Shown here piece by piece: positions 11,594 to 21,114 of a DNA stretch of 64,000 nt; positions within the stretch are counted from its first letter, which is position 1, and each line of letters begins with the position of its first letter. The position numbers and the translations under genes were made by a program. This DNA is from Saprolegnia diclina VS20 (lineage: Eukaryota > Oomycota > Saprolegniomycetes > Saprolegniales > Saprolegniaceae), in assembly GCF_000281045.1 (NCBI RefSeq), contig NW_008246085.1, positions 611,822-675,821 of the forward strand. The letters run 5' to 3'. Under the pieces are notes generated by a model. That model was not told the origin of the DNA. It was given only the letters and a program-made list of their open reading frames with translations, and ran no database searches.

Positions 11594-13902
11594 ATGCAGA
11601 GCACGATGGCGTCGCCACCCAAAGCCAAAGCGCCGGACGCCGCCTTTCTCGAGAAGCTCGCCTTGGACGCGGGCCACGTGCATGTAGTCCCTGCATCTCG
11701 TGGCGCCACGTCATCGTACGCGCTTGTGTAGGTCGAGCTGGCGACGCCGGCCCGTCCGCTCAAGGTGCTCGTCGGGTACGCCCGTACAGGATGATGTCGA
11801 GAGCCATGGAGTGCGTAGGACGTGGAACGTCGGCAACAAGATGCCGCCGTCGACGCCCGAGGGCCTCCACGCGTGGATTCCGGAGCGTCCGTGCTGCGTT
11901 AGATTGAGTGGGTGCCAAGATGCTGCGGTAGATGGCGGCGATTTTGACGTGATCGCTATCGGGCTCCAAGAGAGCTCGTTCAAGAAGCACGCAAGCAGCC
12001 ACGAGGTGCTCGAGAAGACCGAGAGCATCGACGATGAGGACGAAGACGACGACGACGCGACCGCCGCCGCCGACGTCGACCCGGCACCAGCAGAGCCCAA
12101 TGAGGTAGCAGTAGCAGTGGAGACGACCGAGCTGCCGGTGCTCGTCAAGTCGGCGTCGTCCAAGCGCAGCCTCTTGCCCCACTACGCGTTTTTCCAGCAG
12201 CTCGAAGACCACGTCGGCGCCTCGTACACCGTCGCGGGCTCGATCGAGCTCATGGAAATTCGGCTCATCGTGTTCGTTCACACGCGAAACAAGGTGGGAC
12301 CTCTCCGTCTCGGCGCCTCCTGACGCAAGCAATAGTGCACCGACGTGGAGAAGACGACCGAAGCGACGGGCGTCGGCAACGTCATTGGCAACAAGGTACG
12401 ACTCCATCTCTCGCCGCCGTTCCGACAACCCGTTAGGGCGGCGCGGTGCTCAAGCTCGTCGTCGACGGCGTCTCGCTCTGCTTTGTCAACTGCCACCTCG
12501 CGGCCCACGAAGCGCAAAAGTTCCTCGACCGCCGCAACAGCGACGTCGATATTAGCGGTGACGTGGCAGCGGCTCATGCGATTGCCTGATGTAGTGCGCC
12601 GAGATCCTCAACGGCGCGCGCATCGGGCACAAGTCGCTGAGCTTGGACCACCAGTTTGACCACGCGTTTTGGTTTGGTGACATGAACTACCGCATCAACC
12701 TCGAGTACTCGTCGCCGACAGCGTCCAAGGACACGCACTGGGACGACGTCCATGCGCTCGTGCTCGCCAAGGTCCGTCTCGTCTCTTCCATGAAGGCTAA
12801 TGAAATCCCGGTAGGACTATGCGCAGCTCAACGCGAACGACCAGCTCGCGCACCAGCTCGCGGACGGAAAGGCGCTCGTGGGTTGGCACACGGCGCCGTG
12901 CCTCTTCCCGCCCACGTTCAAGCGCGTGCGCGGCCAAGTGCACGAATTTACAGTGCGTCGATGAACGTCGTCGCCAACTGAGTGCGTCGTAGCGCCAGCG
13001 CGTCCCGTCGTACTGCGATCGCATCCTGTGGACGTCGCTGCCCGGCTACGCCAAGCACTTGACGCTCACACAATACGACTGCGTCGAGTCCATTACGACG
13101 AGGTACGACGAGCAACACTTTGGACGCGCCGTCGACAACATGTAGCGACCACAAACCGGTGTTTGGTGCGTTCGAGGTCGGGCGCTACGCGCCGCAGGTG
13201 CCTCCGACGCCAACGCGGCCGCACCAGGTTGGTCTACCTCGGTATCATGGTTGACGCAAGCGGCGTAGAGCTTGGAGGTGTCCTTTGCCGGCGTCTCGGC
13301 CGAGAACCTCCTCGCGATGGACTTGACGGGCACGAGCGACCCTTACGTAACCACCTAGATATATCATGGACTATGCGACATGACCGAACTACTAGATCAA
13401 ATTCTACTGCACGATCCCGGGGCTCCTCGTCGACGACGAGGCGGGCAAGCACCATCCGCACACCGGCATCGTCAAGGCCACCGTCAACCCTTCGTGCGTC
13501 CCGACTGCGATCACATCATTGGGCTAAGGCTAAAGTAGGTGGAGCGACGACGTCATGCCAACGCTCAAGATCAAGGCGCGGCTGCACGAGCTCGAGAAGG
13601 TGCATCTTGTGCTCGTGCTCATGGACTACGACGCCACGTCCGCCGACGATGCCCTTGGTACAAAGCCATCTTCCGGCGGACATGAATGACCGAGAGTCGT
13701 AGGCGAAGTGGTGCTGTGCCTTGCTGACTTCTACGCGCAAGACGCCGGCGTCGACTTTGAGCGCAAAGTGGTCAAGAACGGGGTCGGCGCCGGCATCCTC
13801 CGCGGTACCGTCACGGTCACGCCGTCGACCAAGGCGCTGGCCGACTGGGAAAAGCCGCCGGGGTCGTCCGCCGTGCCGGGCTGCACGTGCGCCACCATGT
13901 AG
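11594..13902 (+). CDS. Inositol polyphosphate 5-phosphatase with C-terminal C2 domain
   Basis: Removes the 5-phosphate of inositol phosphates or phosphoinositides such as PI(4,5)P2 or PI(3,4,5)P3; acts in the cytosol and on membranes. Starting at MQSTMASPP, the 5-phosphatase core reads TWNVGNKMPP, DFDVIAIGLQES, VGNVIGNKGGAV, CFVNCHLAAH, the hallmark FWFGDMNYRINL, then VPSYCDRILW and SDHKPVFG. An acidic insert (about 12020-12110) separates the first two motifs. After the catalytic core, short exons encode a C2-like domain (LTGTSDPY, IKFYCTIPG, LVLVLMDYDAT, FERKVVKNG). All catalytic motifs are present, so it should be active. Introns are about 40-50 nt. It begins only 52 bp after the upstream gene's stop and converges on CDC5 with 37 bp between stops. 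Domain order resembles SHIP/INPP5-type enzymes, but the exact subfamily was not resolved. Confidence 0.83.
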
Positions 13903-13939
13903 CTAGGCAACTGTGCATAGAGAATGGTTATATAGTGCG

Positions 13940-16204
13940 TTACGCCGACGACATGAGCGTGTCCTTTTCGTTCACGAGCGCAGCAAACTGCTTTTGGAGC
14001 TCGACTTCCTTGAGCTGGAGCGCGTCGACTTCGCGCGCGACCTTGACGAGGCGCAGCGGCAAAGCGCTGGCTTCGAGCGCCTGGAGGTTGGCAAAACAGT
14101 GGCGATCCCGCTCCGACTGGAGCCACGAGGCCTGCGTCGTCTGGAGCGCGGACCCGAGCGACGCGCACTTGGCTTCGTACCCGCCGTGGAGGATCTGCGC
14201 CTTCTGTTCGAGCTTACTCGCCTTCTTCTGGAGCTTGGCGTCGATTTCGTGCAGCCGCTTGAACTCGGCCGTGAGCAGACGCACTTGGTGGTCGAGAGGC
14301 AAGGTTGCCATCTCCAATACCGAGCGCTCGGTCGGGTCCCACACGTACGCGTCCTGCAGCGCATGCCAGGTCGTCGCCCCGAGCTCCGCGTCGGCCGGAT
14401 GCAGCTTGGCCTCGAGTGCGACCTGGCTGCGCGCGTGGTGGAGTGCCTCGTCGGAGATCTCGGTCAACAGCGGTTTCTTCTTCTTGGACGACTTGGTCGT
14501 CTTCTTGCTGCTCCCGTCCGCAATGTCAAACGCGAGGAGCGCGCGGAGCTCGTCGGCCGCGGGACCATCCAGCGCCGACAGCGTCGAGCCCTCGGCGTGC
14601 AGCGGGCGCGGCAGGTTGCGCTGCACCGCGCTGGACCGGCGCAGCGCGGCCTTCTCCGCTTCTTTGGCCGCCGCCGCCGCCAAGCGGGCCTCACGCTCGC
14701 TGGCATCCTCGGTAAAGTTCTCAGCGTGTTCCTTGTCGTCGACGACGTCGGGCATCGCAAGCTCGTACTCGTTCTCGGCCGACGGCAGCTTGGCAAAACC
14801 CATCTTGAGCTCCTGGGCGAGACCGCGACTGCGCGCCTTCTCCGCTTTGCGCGACGCGTCGAGGCCGAGAAGCGGCTCGGCGTTGATGCCGAGCTGGTCG
14901 CGCATTGGCGTCCGAAGCGACGACTGCGGCGTCCGGAGGGCCGACGCGAGCGGCGTCGCCTTGATGAGGTTGCTGCGGGGCGTGATGCCGCCGTAGCCTG
15001 TACCCGCTTGCAGCTCGACGTTCTCGCCACCCATGAGCGGCGTCTGCGCACGCGCCAAGGCGGCCTGGTTCGCCGCTTCTTGGAGCAGCGCTTCGCGGGA
15101 GGAGCTCGCCGCCGTCGCACGCGCGGGCGTAGCATGCTGCTGCGGCGTCATCTCGTAGTTGGTCAAGAGCGCCTGAGTCGACTGCGCGTGTTCGAGTGCG
15201 AGCATTTGCGCATGGGCAATGTCCTCCGCCCCTTGCTTGGCCAGCGCCGAGAGCTCGTCGTTCGAGACCATTGGCGCCGGAAGCTCGAGCGGCTTGCGCT
15301 TGATCATCGTGCTCGGGTCGTTGAGCGCGTTCATGGCCGCGATCTGCTGGGGCAGCGACGTCGTGAGCAGCTTCTTTTGACGACGAGCATCCATGCGGCG
15401 GTTCTTCTTCTCCTCCGCGTCGCGACGAACACCCTCGAGCTTGTCGAGGTACAGCGCCGCTGCCTTCGGATCCAGCGCACCGCCGGCCGTGGCCTTCTCC
15501 GTGCTCACGTCGTAAAAGCCGACGGGCGCCTTCTTCTCGAACGGAATCTCCTTGACGTAGTCGATGTACGTCTTGCGCCGCTTGACCTTGAAGACCGTGC
15601 CTGTCTCGCGGCTCCGGTCAAAGTTGATCCCCGCAGCCTTCAGCTCGCGCCGCTTTTGCATCGAAGCGAGGCGCTTCGCTTCCTGCAGCTGCTTTTCGCG
15701 GGCCTTGCGCTTCGCCTTCTTGCCCTTCGTGTTGGCCAGACGTGCGCGGGCCTCCGAGAGCATCTCCTTCTCGTCTTCATCCATGTCGATGGGATCGGGG
15801 CGCGCCGGCTTGTTCTCCGGGTTCGGGTCGATCTCGCCAGGACGCAGCCGGCGCGGGTCGTCCGCGTTCTCCGTGTCCTTGGACTGCGCAGCATCGAGGA
15901 GCTTCTCGTAGTGCTCCATGCACTGGGCAGCCGTCCGGCCGACGATCGGAGCGATCGTGCGCCACTGCGATGGCATGAGCTTGGCTAGGTGCAGCAGCTT
16001 CTCCTCTTCCTCGCGGCTCCACTCGGTCTTCTTGATGCTCGGATCCAGCCATTCGTACCAGCGCGCCTTGCACTGCTTGGCCGACTTGCGCGCCAGGAGC
16101 GACGCGACGCGGGCCCACTGGTTCTTGCCGTACTTCATGACCGCGGCCTTGAGGATCTCATCCTCCGTGTTCTTCCACACGCCCCCCTTGATCATGACCC
16201 GCAT
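13940..16204 (-). CDS. CDC5L: CDC5-like Myb splicing factor (Prp19/NTC complex)
   Basis: Core component of the Prp19/CDC5 complex that activates the spliceosome; nuclear. It is an uninterrupted 754-residue frame, close to the usual 750-800. The start at MRVMIKGGVW matches the family N terminus, so the in-frame extension up to 16327 is judged untranslated. Two Myb repeats are almost invariant: KNTEDEILKAAVMKYGKNQW with AKQCKARWYEWLDPSIKK, then WSREEEEKLLHLAKLMPSQW with GRTAAQCMEHYEKLL. The middle has the conserved KRKAREKQLQEAKRLA and FEKKAPVGFYDVS. The C terminus has long charged helices. No intron is needed, which is unusual beside its intron-rich neighbours. A long antisense frame covers it and is treated as a shadow. 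Confidence 0.95.
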   Translation of the reverse strand: MRVMIKGGVWKNTEDEILKAAVMKYGKNQWARVASLLARKSAKQCKARWYEWLDPSIKKTEWSREEEEKLLHLAKLMPSQWRTIAPIVGRTAAQCMEHYEKLLDAAQSKDTENADDPRRLRPGEIDPNPENKPARPDPIDMDEDEKEMLSEARARLANTKGKKAKRKAREKQLQEAKRLASMQKRRELKAAGINFDRSRETGTVFKVKRRKTYIDYVKEIPFEKKAPVGFYDVSTEKATAGGALDPKAAALYLDKLEGVRRDAEEKKNRRMDARRQKKLLTTSLPQQIAAMNALNDPSTMIKRKPLELPAPMVSNDELSALAKQGAEDIAHAQMLALEHAQSTQALLTNYEMTPQQHATPARATAASSSREALLQEAANQAALARAQTPLMGGENVELQAGTGYGGITPRSNLIKATPLASALRTPQSSLRTPMRDQLGINAEPLLGLDASRKAEKARSRGLAQELKMGFAKLPSAENEYELAMPDVVDDKEHAENFTEDASEREARLAAAAAKEAEKAALRRSSAVQRNLPRPLHAEGSTLSALDGPAADELRALLAFDIADGSSKKTTKSSKKKKPLLTEISDEALHHARSQVALEAKLHPADAELGATTWHALQDAYVWDPTERSVLEMATLPLDHQVRLLTAEFKRLHEIDAKLQKKASKLEQKAQILHGGYEAKCASLGSALQTTQASWLQSERDRHCFANLQALEASALPLRLVKVAREVDALQLKEVELQKQFAALVNEKDTLMSSA

Positions 16205-16570
16205 GGTTGCTTCCTTGGCGTCCTGGAACCGCTCGTCCCAGAATGTGGCAATATGAAACAAGGATTTTGCCGAAATATAGGGCCAGGGCCGAAATCTAAT
16301 TGCACGCACCCTTAACGAGCTGCCCATTCCAGACTGGAAACGGCTCAGCCTGCGAGGGCGCTAGCTATAAAGAAGCGTAGGGGCGAGGTGCTTTAACCTA
16401 CCTACCCCACGAGCGCTACCGGGCCATGCCTCACTTGCATTCATCTACCAGCAAAAGGCGAATGCCAATGCATTCGAGGCATTGTCCTAAACAGGATCTT
16501 CTTAACGGCTAGCCGTTCATCTTCCAGAGTAGCCGACCGGTTTGGATCTCGGTTGGAGGCAATTTTGAAC

Positions 16571-17820
16571 ATGCGCTTTGCCTGCCCGGATCCGGCCTGC
16601 GGGATCGGCACGAGCGTTCCTCCGGCCGCCGATGTTCCTGCAGAACTGCGCACGCATGGGCTCGAGTACGCAGTCCAATGGTTCGTGCTTCTGATTCGCA
16701 TCGCCGATGCCAGCTTATGTCGTTGCTAGCCTCGGCTGCCTCAGCTTCGCATTCCCGTGCGACGCCTGCCACAAACTGTCGCCGATCAAGCATGGCCGCG
16801 CGGGACTGCTCGTGTGTGGCCACTGTGGCTTCATGGAGGTGCTCGAGGAGTCTGTTCGGAAGGCGCTTCAGCTGCCGCCGTTGCCGATCGAGGTAGCCTG
16901 CAACATCTTCGGCGCCAATACTGGAAAGGCGTAGGACGCACTGCGCAACGAAGTCGTGCACATTCGAGCCGTACAAGAGCAGCTCGCCGCCGCCAACACG
17001 CGTGCGTCTTCATGTCATGCTTGACAAACCACCACTCTCAACGACCATAGCGTCTCAAATCGGCTCGACGCCAACGCTTCGAGCCAAGGTATCGGAGCTC
17101 CGAGGGTCGTGGATGGCTGTACTGCAGCAGCCGACGCAGAACGCCAACAGCGTCACGTGCAGCCTCACGGTATGACAATATGGAGGCGCCTGCTGGTTGG
17201 TAAACACGCGTATGTAGATGCTCAAGCTCTTGCCGTCGACGGCCGAGGCAACGCCGGTAGACGCTGCCGAACTCGTAAGCGTCTCAGCATGCTCTAGGAC
17301 GACCAAGAGTGGATGGCATCGACCATCGAGTCGTTTTACCAGCAGCGGCCGCAGCTGATCCAGCTACGAGATGCATCGACGCAGTCGCTCGAGCTCGAGG
17401 CGCAGCTCGTGGCCAAGGTTCGATTGCTTGTACGATGGCTACCGCACACTACCACTGTAGAAGGCGCTAAGTGCTGCGGCGCTGAGCCACTTGCGGCGCT
17501 ACGAGCCGTCCCAGTCGCAGCAATTTGAGGCGCTGACGTCGCCTTTCTGGGCACTCGTGGGGAAGGCCAACGCCCAGTTGCGGCGCCTCGTTGCCACCGC
17601 CCGCGACCTTGAGAGCGCCTCCGCAGACCCGTCCTCGACAACGAGCAGTGCTCCGAGTACGGCCGCAACGTGGGCCAACCCCCGTAGTCGGCGGCGCGCC
17701 CGTTCGGTGGCCGCTGCCGTGTCGCCCCACGACCTCCGCCTCCGTGTGCTCGCCGAAGAGTTCCAACTCTGGCGTCACATCTGCCGTGAAATTGCTAGCG
17801 TCTGTTGCTCCGAGCAGTAG
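16571..17820 (+). CDS. Zinc-ribbon and coiled-coil protein of unknown function
   Basis: Function not recognised. From the ATG at 16571, the first exon reads FACPDPACGIG and stops at a gtacg donor. The next exon supplies CDACHKLSPIKHGRAG and LLVCGHC, so the N terminus carries several CxxC pairs suggestive of a treble-clef or zinc ribbon. A chain of 40-50 nt introns then joins helical segments (EESVRKALQLPPLP, DALRNEVVHIRAVQEQLAAA, VSELRGSWMAVLQQP, WMASTIESFYQQRPQLIQL, KALSAAALSHLRRYE). The last exon is a basic, serine-rich linker followed by the helix DLRLRVLAEEFQLWRHICRE, with a stop at 17820. The pattern suggests a structural or adaptor protein. It converges on UreF with 20 bp between the stops. 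Confidence 0.55.
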
Positions 17821-17840
17821 TTAGTCGATTAGTCAAGGTA

Positions 17841-18541
17841 CTAGCTGTTGAAGATACGCGTGTAAAGCTGATCGTGGCGGCCTTGGACTAAGTCCAGGTA
17901 CGGCGCCGACTGGTACGCGTCGTCCACAGGCCGGTCCTTCCGCGTCTGTAGAACGGTCTCGGCCACTTCGGCGAGCTGCATCTGGAGCTTCGCGCTCTCG
18001 ATGGGCCCCACGAGGTTTAGCCGCGTCGCTGCGCTCAGAATGTCTCGCAGCGTAAAGAAGAGAAGGAGCCGCTGGCTCGCGAGACTGTCGAGGCCCAGCG
18101 CACCGCAGAGCGTACCAAGCACGACCACGTGGTGGCCCACCGGGCGCGTCTGCTTGATCGCGCGAAGCACGGGGAGGTGCGAGTACGTCTGCGTCGCCAC
18201 GCGCAGCAGCGCGGTGCCTTGTGCGATGGACGCTCGGCGCGCGACGTGGTTGGTCGTCATGGCATGCGCGAGCGCATCGAGGCGCGCAAAGTTCTCGACA
18301 CAGGGGTTCGCGTGGGCCTCGCAGAGGAACGGAAGTAGGAGGTTCCCGGTTTGGTACAGCGCCGAGACGACGAACTGACGCAGCGTCGTCGTGTTGGTCA
18401 CGATCTTCTCCTGCACCGCGCTCTCAAGGCCCTACGTGAGCCATAGCATCATTCCGCTCGCTCCTAAGCGCCTACGAGCGAGTGGGCAAAGCCGCCCGTC
18501 GGGTACAGCGAGTCCACGAGCTGCCACGTATGCCACTCCAT
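17841..18541 (-). CDS. UreF: Urease accessory protein UreF
   Basis: Chaperone that, with UreD/UreH and UreG, loads nickel into apo-urease; cytosolic. Two exons (18541-18476 and 18431-17841) around a 44-nt intron encode 218 residues, the normal UreF length. The N terminus has the UreF signature: QLVDSLYPTGGFAHS continues across the intron into LGLESAVQEKIV. The C-terminal half is helical, with FLCEAHANP, ALAHAMTTNHVARRAS, QGTALLRVATQTY, a GALGL turn and RLNLVGPIESAKLQ, all typical of the family. The start is the Met of MEWHTWQL. A short in-frame upstream extension looks non-coding. The palindromic element at 18586-18609 lies 45-70 bp upstream. Its partner UreG is encoded at 38344-39399, also on the - strand. 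No urease structural gene is in the window. Confidence 0.88.
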
Positions 18542-18585
18542 CGTACTGCCGGCGTCGATCGAGGGAACATCGCCTGACGCTATAT

Positions 18586-18625
18586 TATCCGGACAACAAT
18601 ATCCGGATATTACTGGTATCCGGAA
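18586..18625. promoter_or_regulatory. Cluster of three TATCCGG half or full palindromes
   Basis: Three copies lie within 40 bp: ttatccgg at 18586, the perfect palindrome tatccggata at 18600-18609, and tatccgga at about 18617. The cluster is between the divergent starts of UreF (18541, -) and the small spliced gene (18793, +). It could serve either or both. The role is inferred from recurrence at other gene starts. Confidence 0.4.
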
Positions 18626-18792
18626 AGAAAGTCCAGCATTGCTGCAGCTGGACCGACAAAGCTGCTGGCAACGCAGCGCAGTTGCGCGCGTGCAATCTGT
18701 CGTTCTGATCGCGACGCCGTCGGCCGCGGCGTCCATACCTGGTGTCGGTAGACATCGCACCAAGCGGCTTGTCGTGCAGATATGGACGCGAC

Positions 18793-19193
18793 ATGACCAC
18801 AACGTATGGCTATCAGCCGCCGAGCGGCGCCAGTCCGCCGAGTCCCACGCTTTGGCTACTTCGCTTCCGCGACCGTGTTCTCTTGGAGTGCAACCCGCGC
18901 AACATCTCAGACCAAGCTGATTCAACTGGTGGTCCGTTTGGATCGTTTGGATAGTACGATGGATAGTACGATGGATAGTTGTGGCGTGCGTCGTTGACCT
19001 TGCCGAGGAGGCCAGCCCGCCCTTTACCGACGCCATGGCGCGCTCCAATCGGAGCGTCCGTCGAGCCAGCACGTGGCTTGACGTCCAATTGGCACTTGAA
19101 GTGCGCGCGCTTCCACGCGCATTGCTGGTCGGTCGCATACAAAGACCAAGTGCAAGCGTAAGCAACAGCTGCGTGAGTTCCAAGGTAGTGTAA
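18793..19193 (+). CDS. Small spliced gene, unknown 116-residue product
   Basis: Not recognised. Exons 18793-18928 and 18979-19193 join in frame around a 50-nt GT..AG intron to give 116 residues, which supports a real gene. The product starts MTTTYGYQPP, has a Pro/Ser-rich head, then a possible beta/hydrophobic segment (WLLRFRDRVLLECNP). The second exon is basic (MARSNRSVRRASTWLDVQL, RALPRALLVGRIQR). No domain was identified. The intron contains the tandem repeat gatagtacgatg. The gene is divergent from UreF with about 250 bp between starts. Confidence is moderate because the support is frame continuity rather than homology. Confidence 0.42.
18949..18978 (+). repeat. Short tandem repeat inside an intron
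   Basis: The unit gatagtacgatg is repeated twice and followed by a partial third copy, within the proposed 50-nt intron at 18929-18978. It supplies several tag trinucleotides that could act as alternative acceptors. Confidence 0.6.
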
Positions 19194-19326
19194 TAAATTG
19201 CCAGTTCATCGAAAGAATGTATTCGGAGCCGCCAAATAAATTAAAATGCTACGAGTGCGACCAAAGCCCGATTCCGAAACTTGGATCGAGCATGGGATTC
19301 CGCGATCTCGCCTGTAGCGCGCAAGC

Positions 19327-20301
19327 ATGGACGGCTACAAGTACCTGCTCGCCAAGATGAAGGCGAGCCGCGGCAACCAAAGCCGGCTAGGCAGCTTCGC
19401 CTCCGTCGGCTGCGCGTCCTACGACTTCCACGGCGACGACGCGGTCGGCTACGGGCCCAACTACATGGTGGTCGCAGACGGCGTCTCGGGCACGCAGAAG
19501 GCCTCGGGCGTCCTCGCCCGCCTGCTCGTCGCCGAGACGTTGAATGGTCTCGAGAAGCTCCGCCGGCGAGCGCTCGAGGAGCCTATCAAGACGACGGACT
19601 TTCGGAACCAAATGGCGCTGGCGATCCAGGAAGCTCGCCACATGACGCGGCGCAAAGGTCGGTTCGACTCGGCGCTCACGGCCGTGTACCTCGACGCATC
19701 CACGAGCCAGCTCTTCGTCTTCAACATTGGCGACTGCAAGTGCGTGCTTGTCCGGAACGGCGCTGTCGTCTTTGAAAGCGACGCGATCATCTACGATTTC
19801 AACGTGCCGGCCGTCGTCTCGACGCACAACGACATCCATTACCCGAGCGAGTCGGTCGAGCTGCAGGTCGCGACCTACATGCCGGGCGACATTTGCATGG
19901 TCTTCTCAGACGGCGTCCACGACAACTTGTACGTCGACCAAGTCCTCCGCGCGATTGCCGCCCACCCCGCGCATGGCACCGACATTGCGCGAGCAACGGT
20001 CCGTGCATGCCGAGATACGTTCGCCGGCAGCACCGACTTTATCCCGTTTGCTGTTGCGGCTGCCGGCTTTTGCGCGACGGCCATGGAGGAGATGAAGACG
20101 AACGACGCCATCTCGGCCGAGGACTTTGACGCGTTTGAGAAGAAGTGCGCGGGTCTCCCGGGCCTGGACCGGCCGATCTTTGGGAAAGAAAAACGCGTCA
20201 AGAACCTCGCCTTCTACTCGGCATCGAACCTGCTCACGTTTGCGGGCAAGAAGCTCGGGAAGAAGGACGACATCTCCGTGTGCTGTGGCATCATCGCCTA
20301 A
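19327..20301 (+). CDS. PP2C-family protein phosphatase (PPTC7-like)
   Basis: Metal-dependent Ser/Thr protein phosphatase. A single exon encodes 324 residues, similar to PPTC7/Ptc7 in length. Motifs appear in PP2C order: FASVGCASYDFHGDDA; MVVADGVSG with the metal-binding Asp-Gly; TAVYLDASTSQLFVFNIGDC; the Asp of MVFSDGVHDNL; and the last metal Asp in KKDDISVCC. The short linker and the SDGVxDN motif fit the Ptc7 group, which in yeast and animals is mitochondrial, better than plant-type PP2Cs. No mitochondrial presequence is obvious at MDGYKYLLAK. All metal ligands appear present, so activity is expected. It ends in the Cys-containing tail CCGIIA. Confidence 0.82.
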   Translation: MDGYKYLLAKMKASRGNQSRLGSFASVGCASYDFHGDDAVGYGPNYMVVADGVSGTQKASGVLARLLVAETLNGLEKLRRRALEEPIKTTDFRNQMALAIQEARHMTRRKGRFDSALTAVYLDASTSQLFVFNIGDCKCVLVRNGAVVFESDAIIYDFNVPAVVSTHNDIHYPSESVELQVATYMPGDICMVFSDGVHDNLYVDQVLRAIAAHPAHGTDIARATVRACRDTFAGSTDFIPFAVAAAGFCATAMEEMKTNDAISAEDFDAFEKKCAGLPGLDRPIFGKEKRVKNLAFYSASNLLTFAGKKLGKKDDISVCCGIIA

Positions 20302-21114
20302 CCCTCCCGGTCGTTTCGCAGTTAGTTTTCTTCCTTGTCCCCATGTCCGTACTAGTATACTACCACAAATAGTCCTAAGTATATATTAAGCTAAAATATT
20401 TCCTTGCTACTCGATGTCGCATGCAGAACTTGGGCTGTTGACGCGACGTCCAAGCTTCTCGTGCAGCTCGCTTCTTCCGTCGAGACGGCTCGGTGTGTCG
20501 CTACCAAGCCACGCCAGCCTCTGGGGCTCCTCAAGGACGAGCGATTGTCAAGCCTACCCTCCAACCCTCCAGCACTTGCGGGATCAGAGGGCTGTGTGCA
20601 ACGAGTACTATATGGTCAGACGTGCGCGCGTGCAGCGCCACGTCATTTGAAGTTTCTCGGCCAAGAAAATCCTCCTTCCGCGTCTCGCGAAGGGTTCCTA
20701 CCATGCAGGACGCGTCAGCTAGATGTCGGCAGCCGCGCTGGGATAAGGACCAGGTGGGATCCTCCCCGTCGGTGGTCCCACTCTGACCACCCAATGGAGG
20801 TGCGAGCGTCCACCGCGCAGAGCTGCGGAGCGAGGTGCTGAGCGGCAGCGAAGACATGAAACGCTGTGGGTTCTAGATTTGCCGACGCAATTGCGGCGCA
20901 GTTTTGGCGGATTCACTGACCATCTGTATAGAAGCGACGCGATTTGAGTCGGTCGCCGAGTGGGATCGCTCGCATGACAAGCGTCGCATTAATAAAACCG
21001 GAATTTTGCGGCGATTCAAATTTTATAGCCCGGCGCCCGCTGTCTTAGAACACGCAGCTGGGCCTTTTTTTTTACTTCTTGTCGTCAGAGCTAGAAAAGA
21101 AGCGTTGGGCAGAT
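20302..21114. other. Intergenic region with no supported gene
   Basis: About 0.8 kb lies between the PP2C stop and the INPP4-like start. Short frames on both strands were read (for example around 20414-20650 and 20531-20857) and none shows a domain or a spliceable continuation. The stretch just after 20302 is AU-rich and probably holds the 3' processing signal of the phosphatase. A T-run at 21064-21073 lies about 45 bp before the next start codon. Confidence 0.5.

Noticed and set aside
13913-15988. 691-codon open frame on the + strand
   Set aside because: It lies antisense to CDC5, whose sequence is unmistakable. The frame is Leu/Arg-rich low complexity, as expected from the complement of GC-rich codons.
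16205-16327. N-terminal extension of CDC5
   Set aside because: The family begins a few residues before MIKGGVW, so the Met at 16204 is the natural start. The extension is unlike any homologue.
20404-20857. Overlapping 80-145 codon frames on both strands
   Set aside because: None has a motif, a plausible spliced continuation or codon use like the neighbours.
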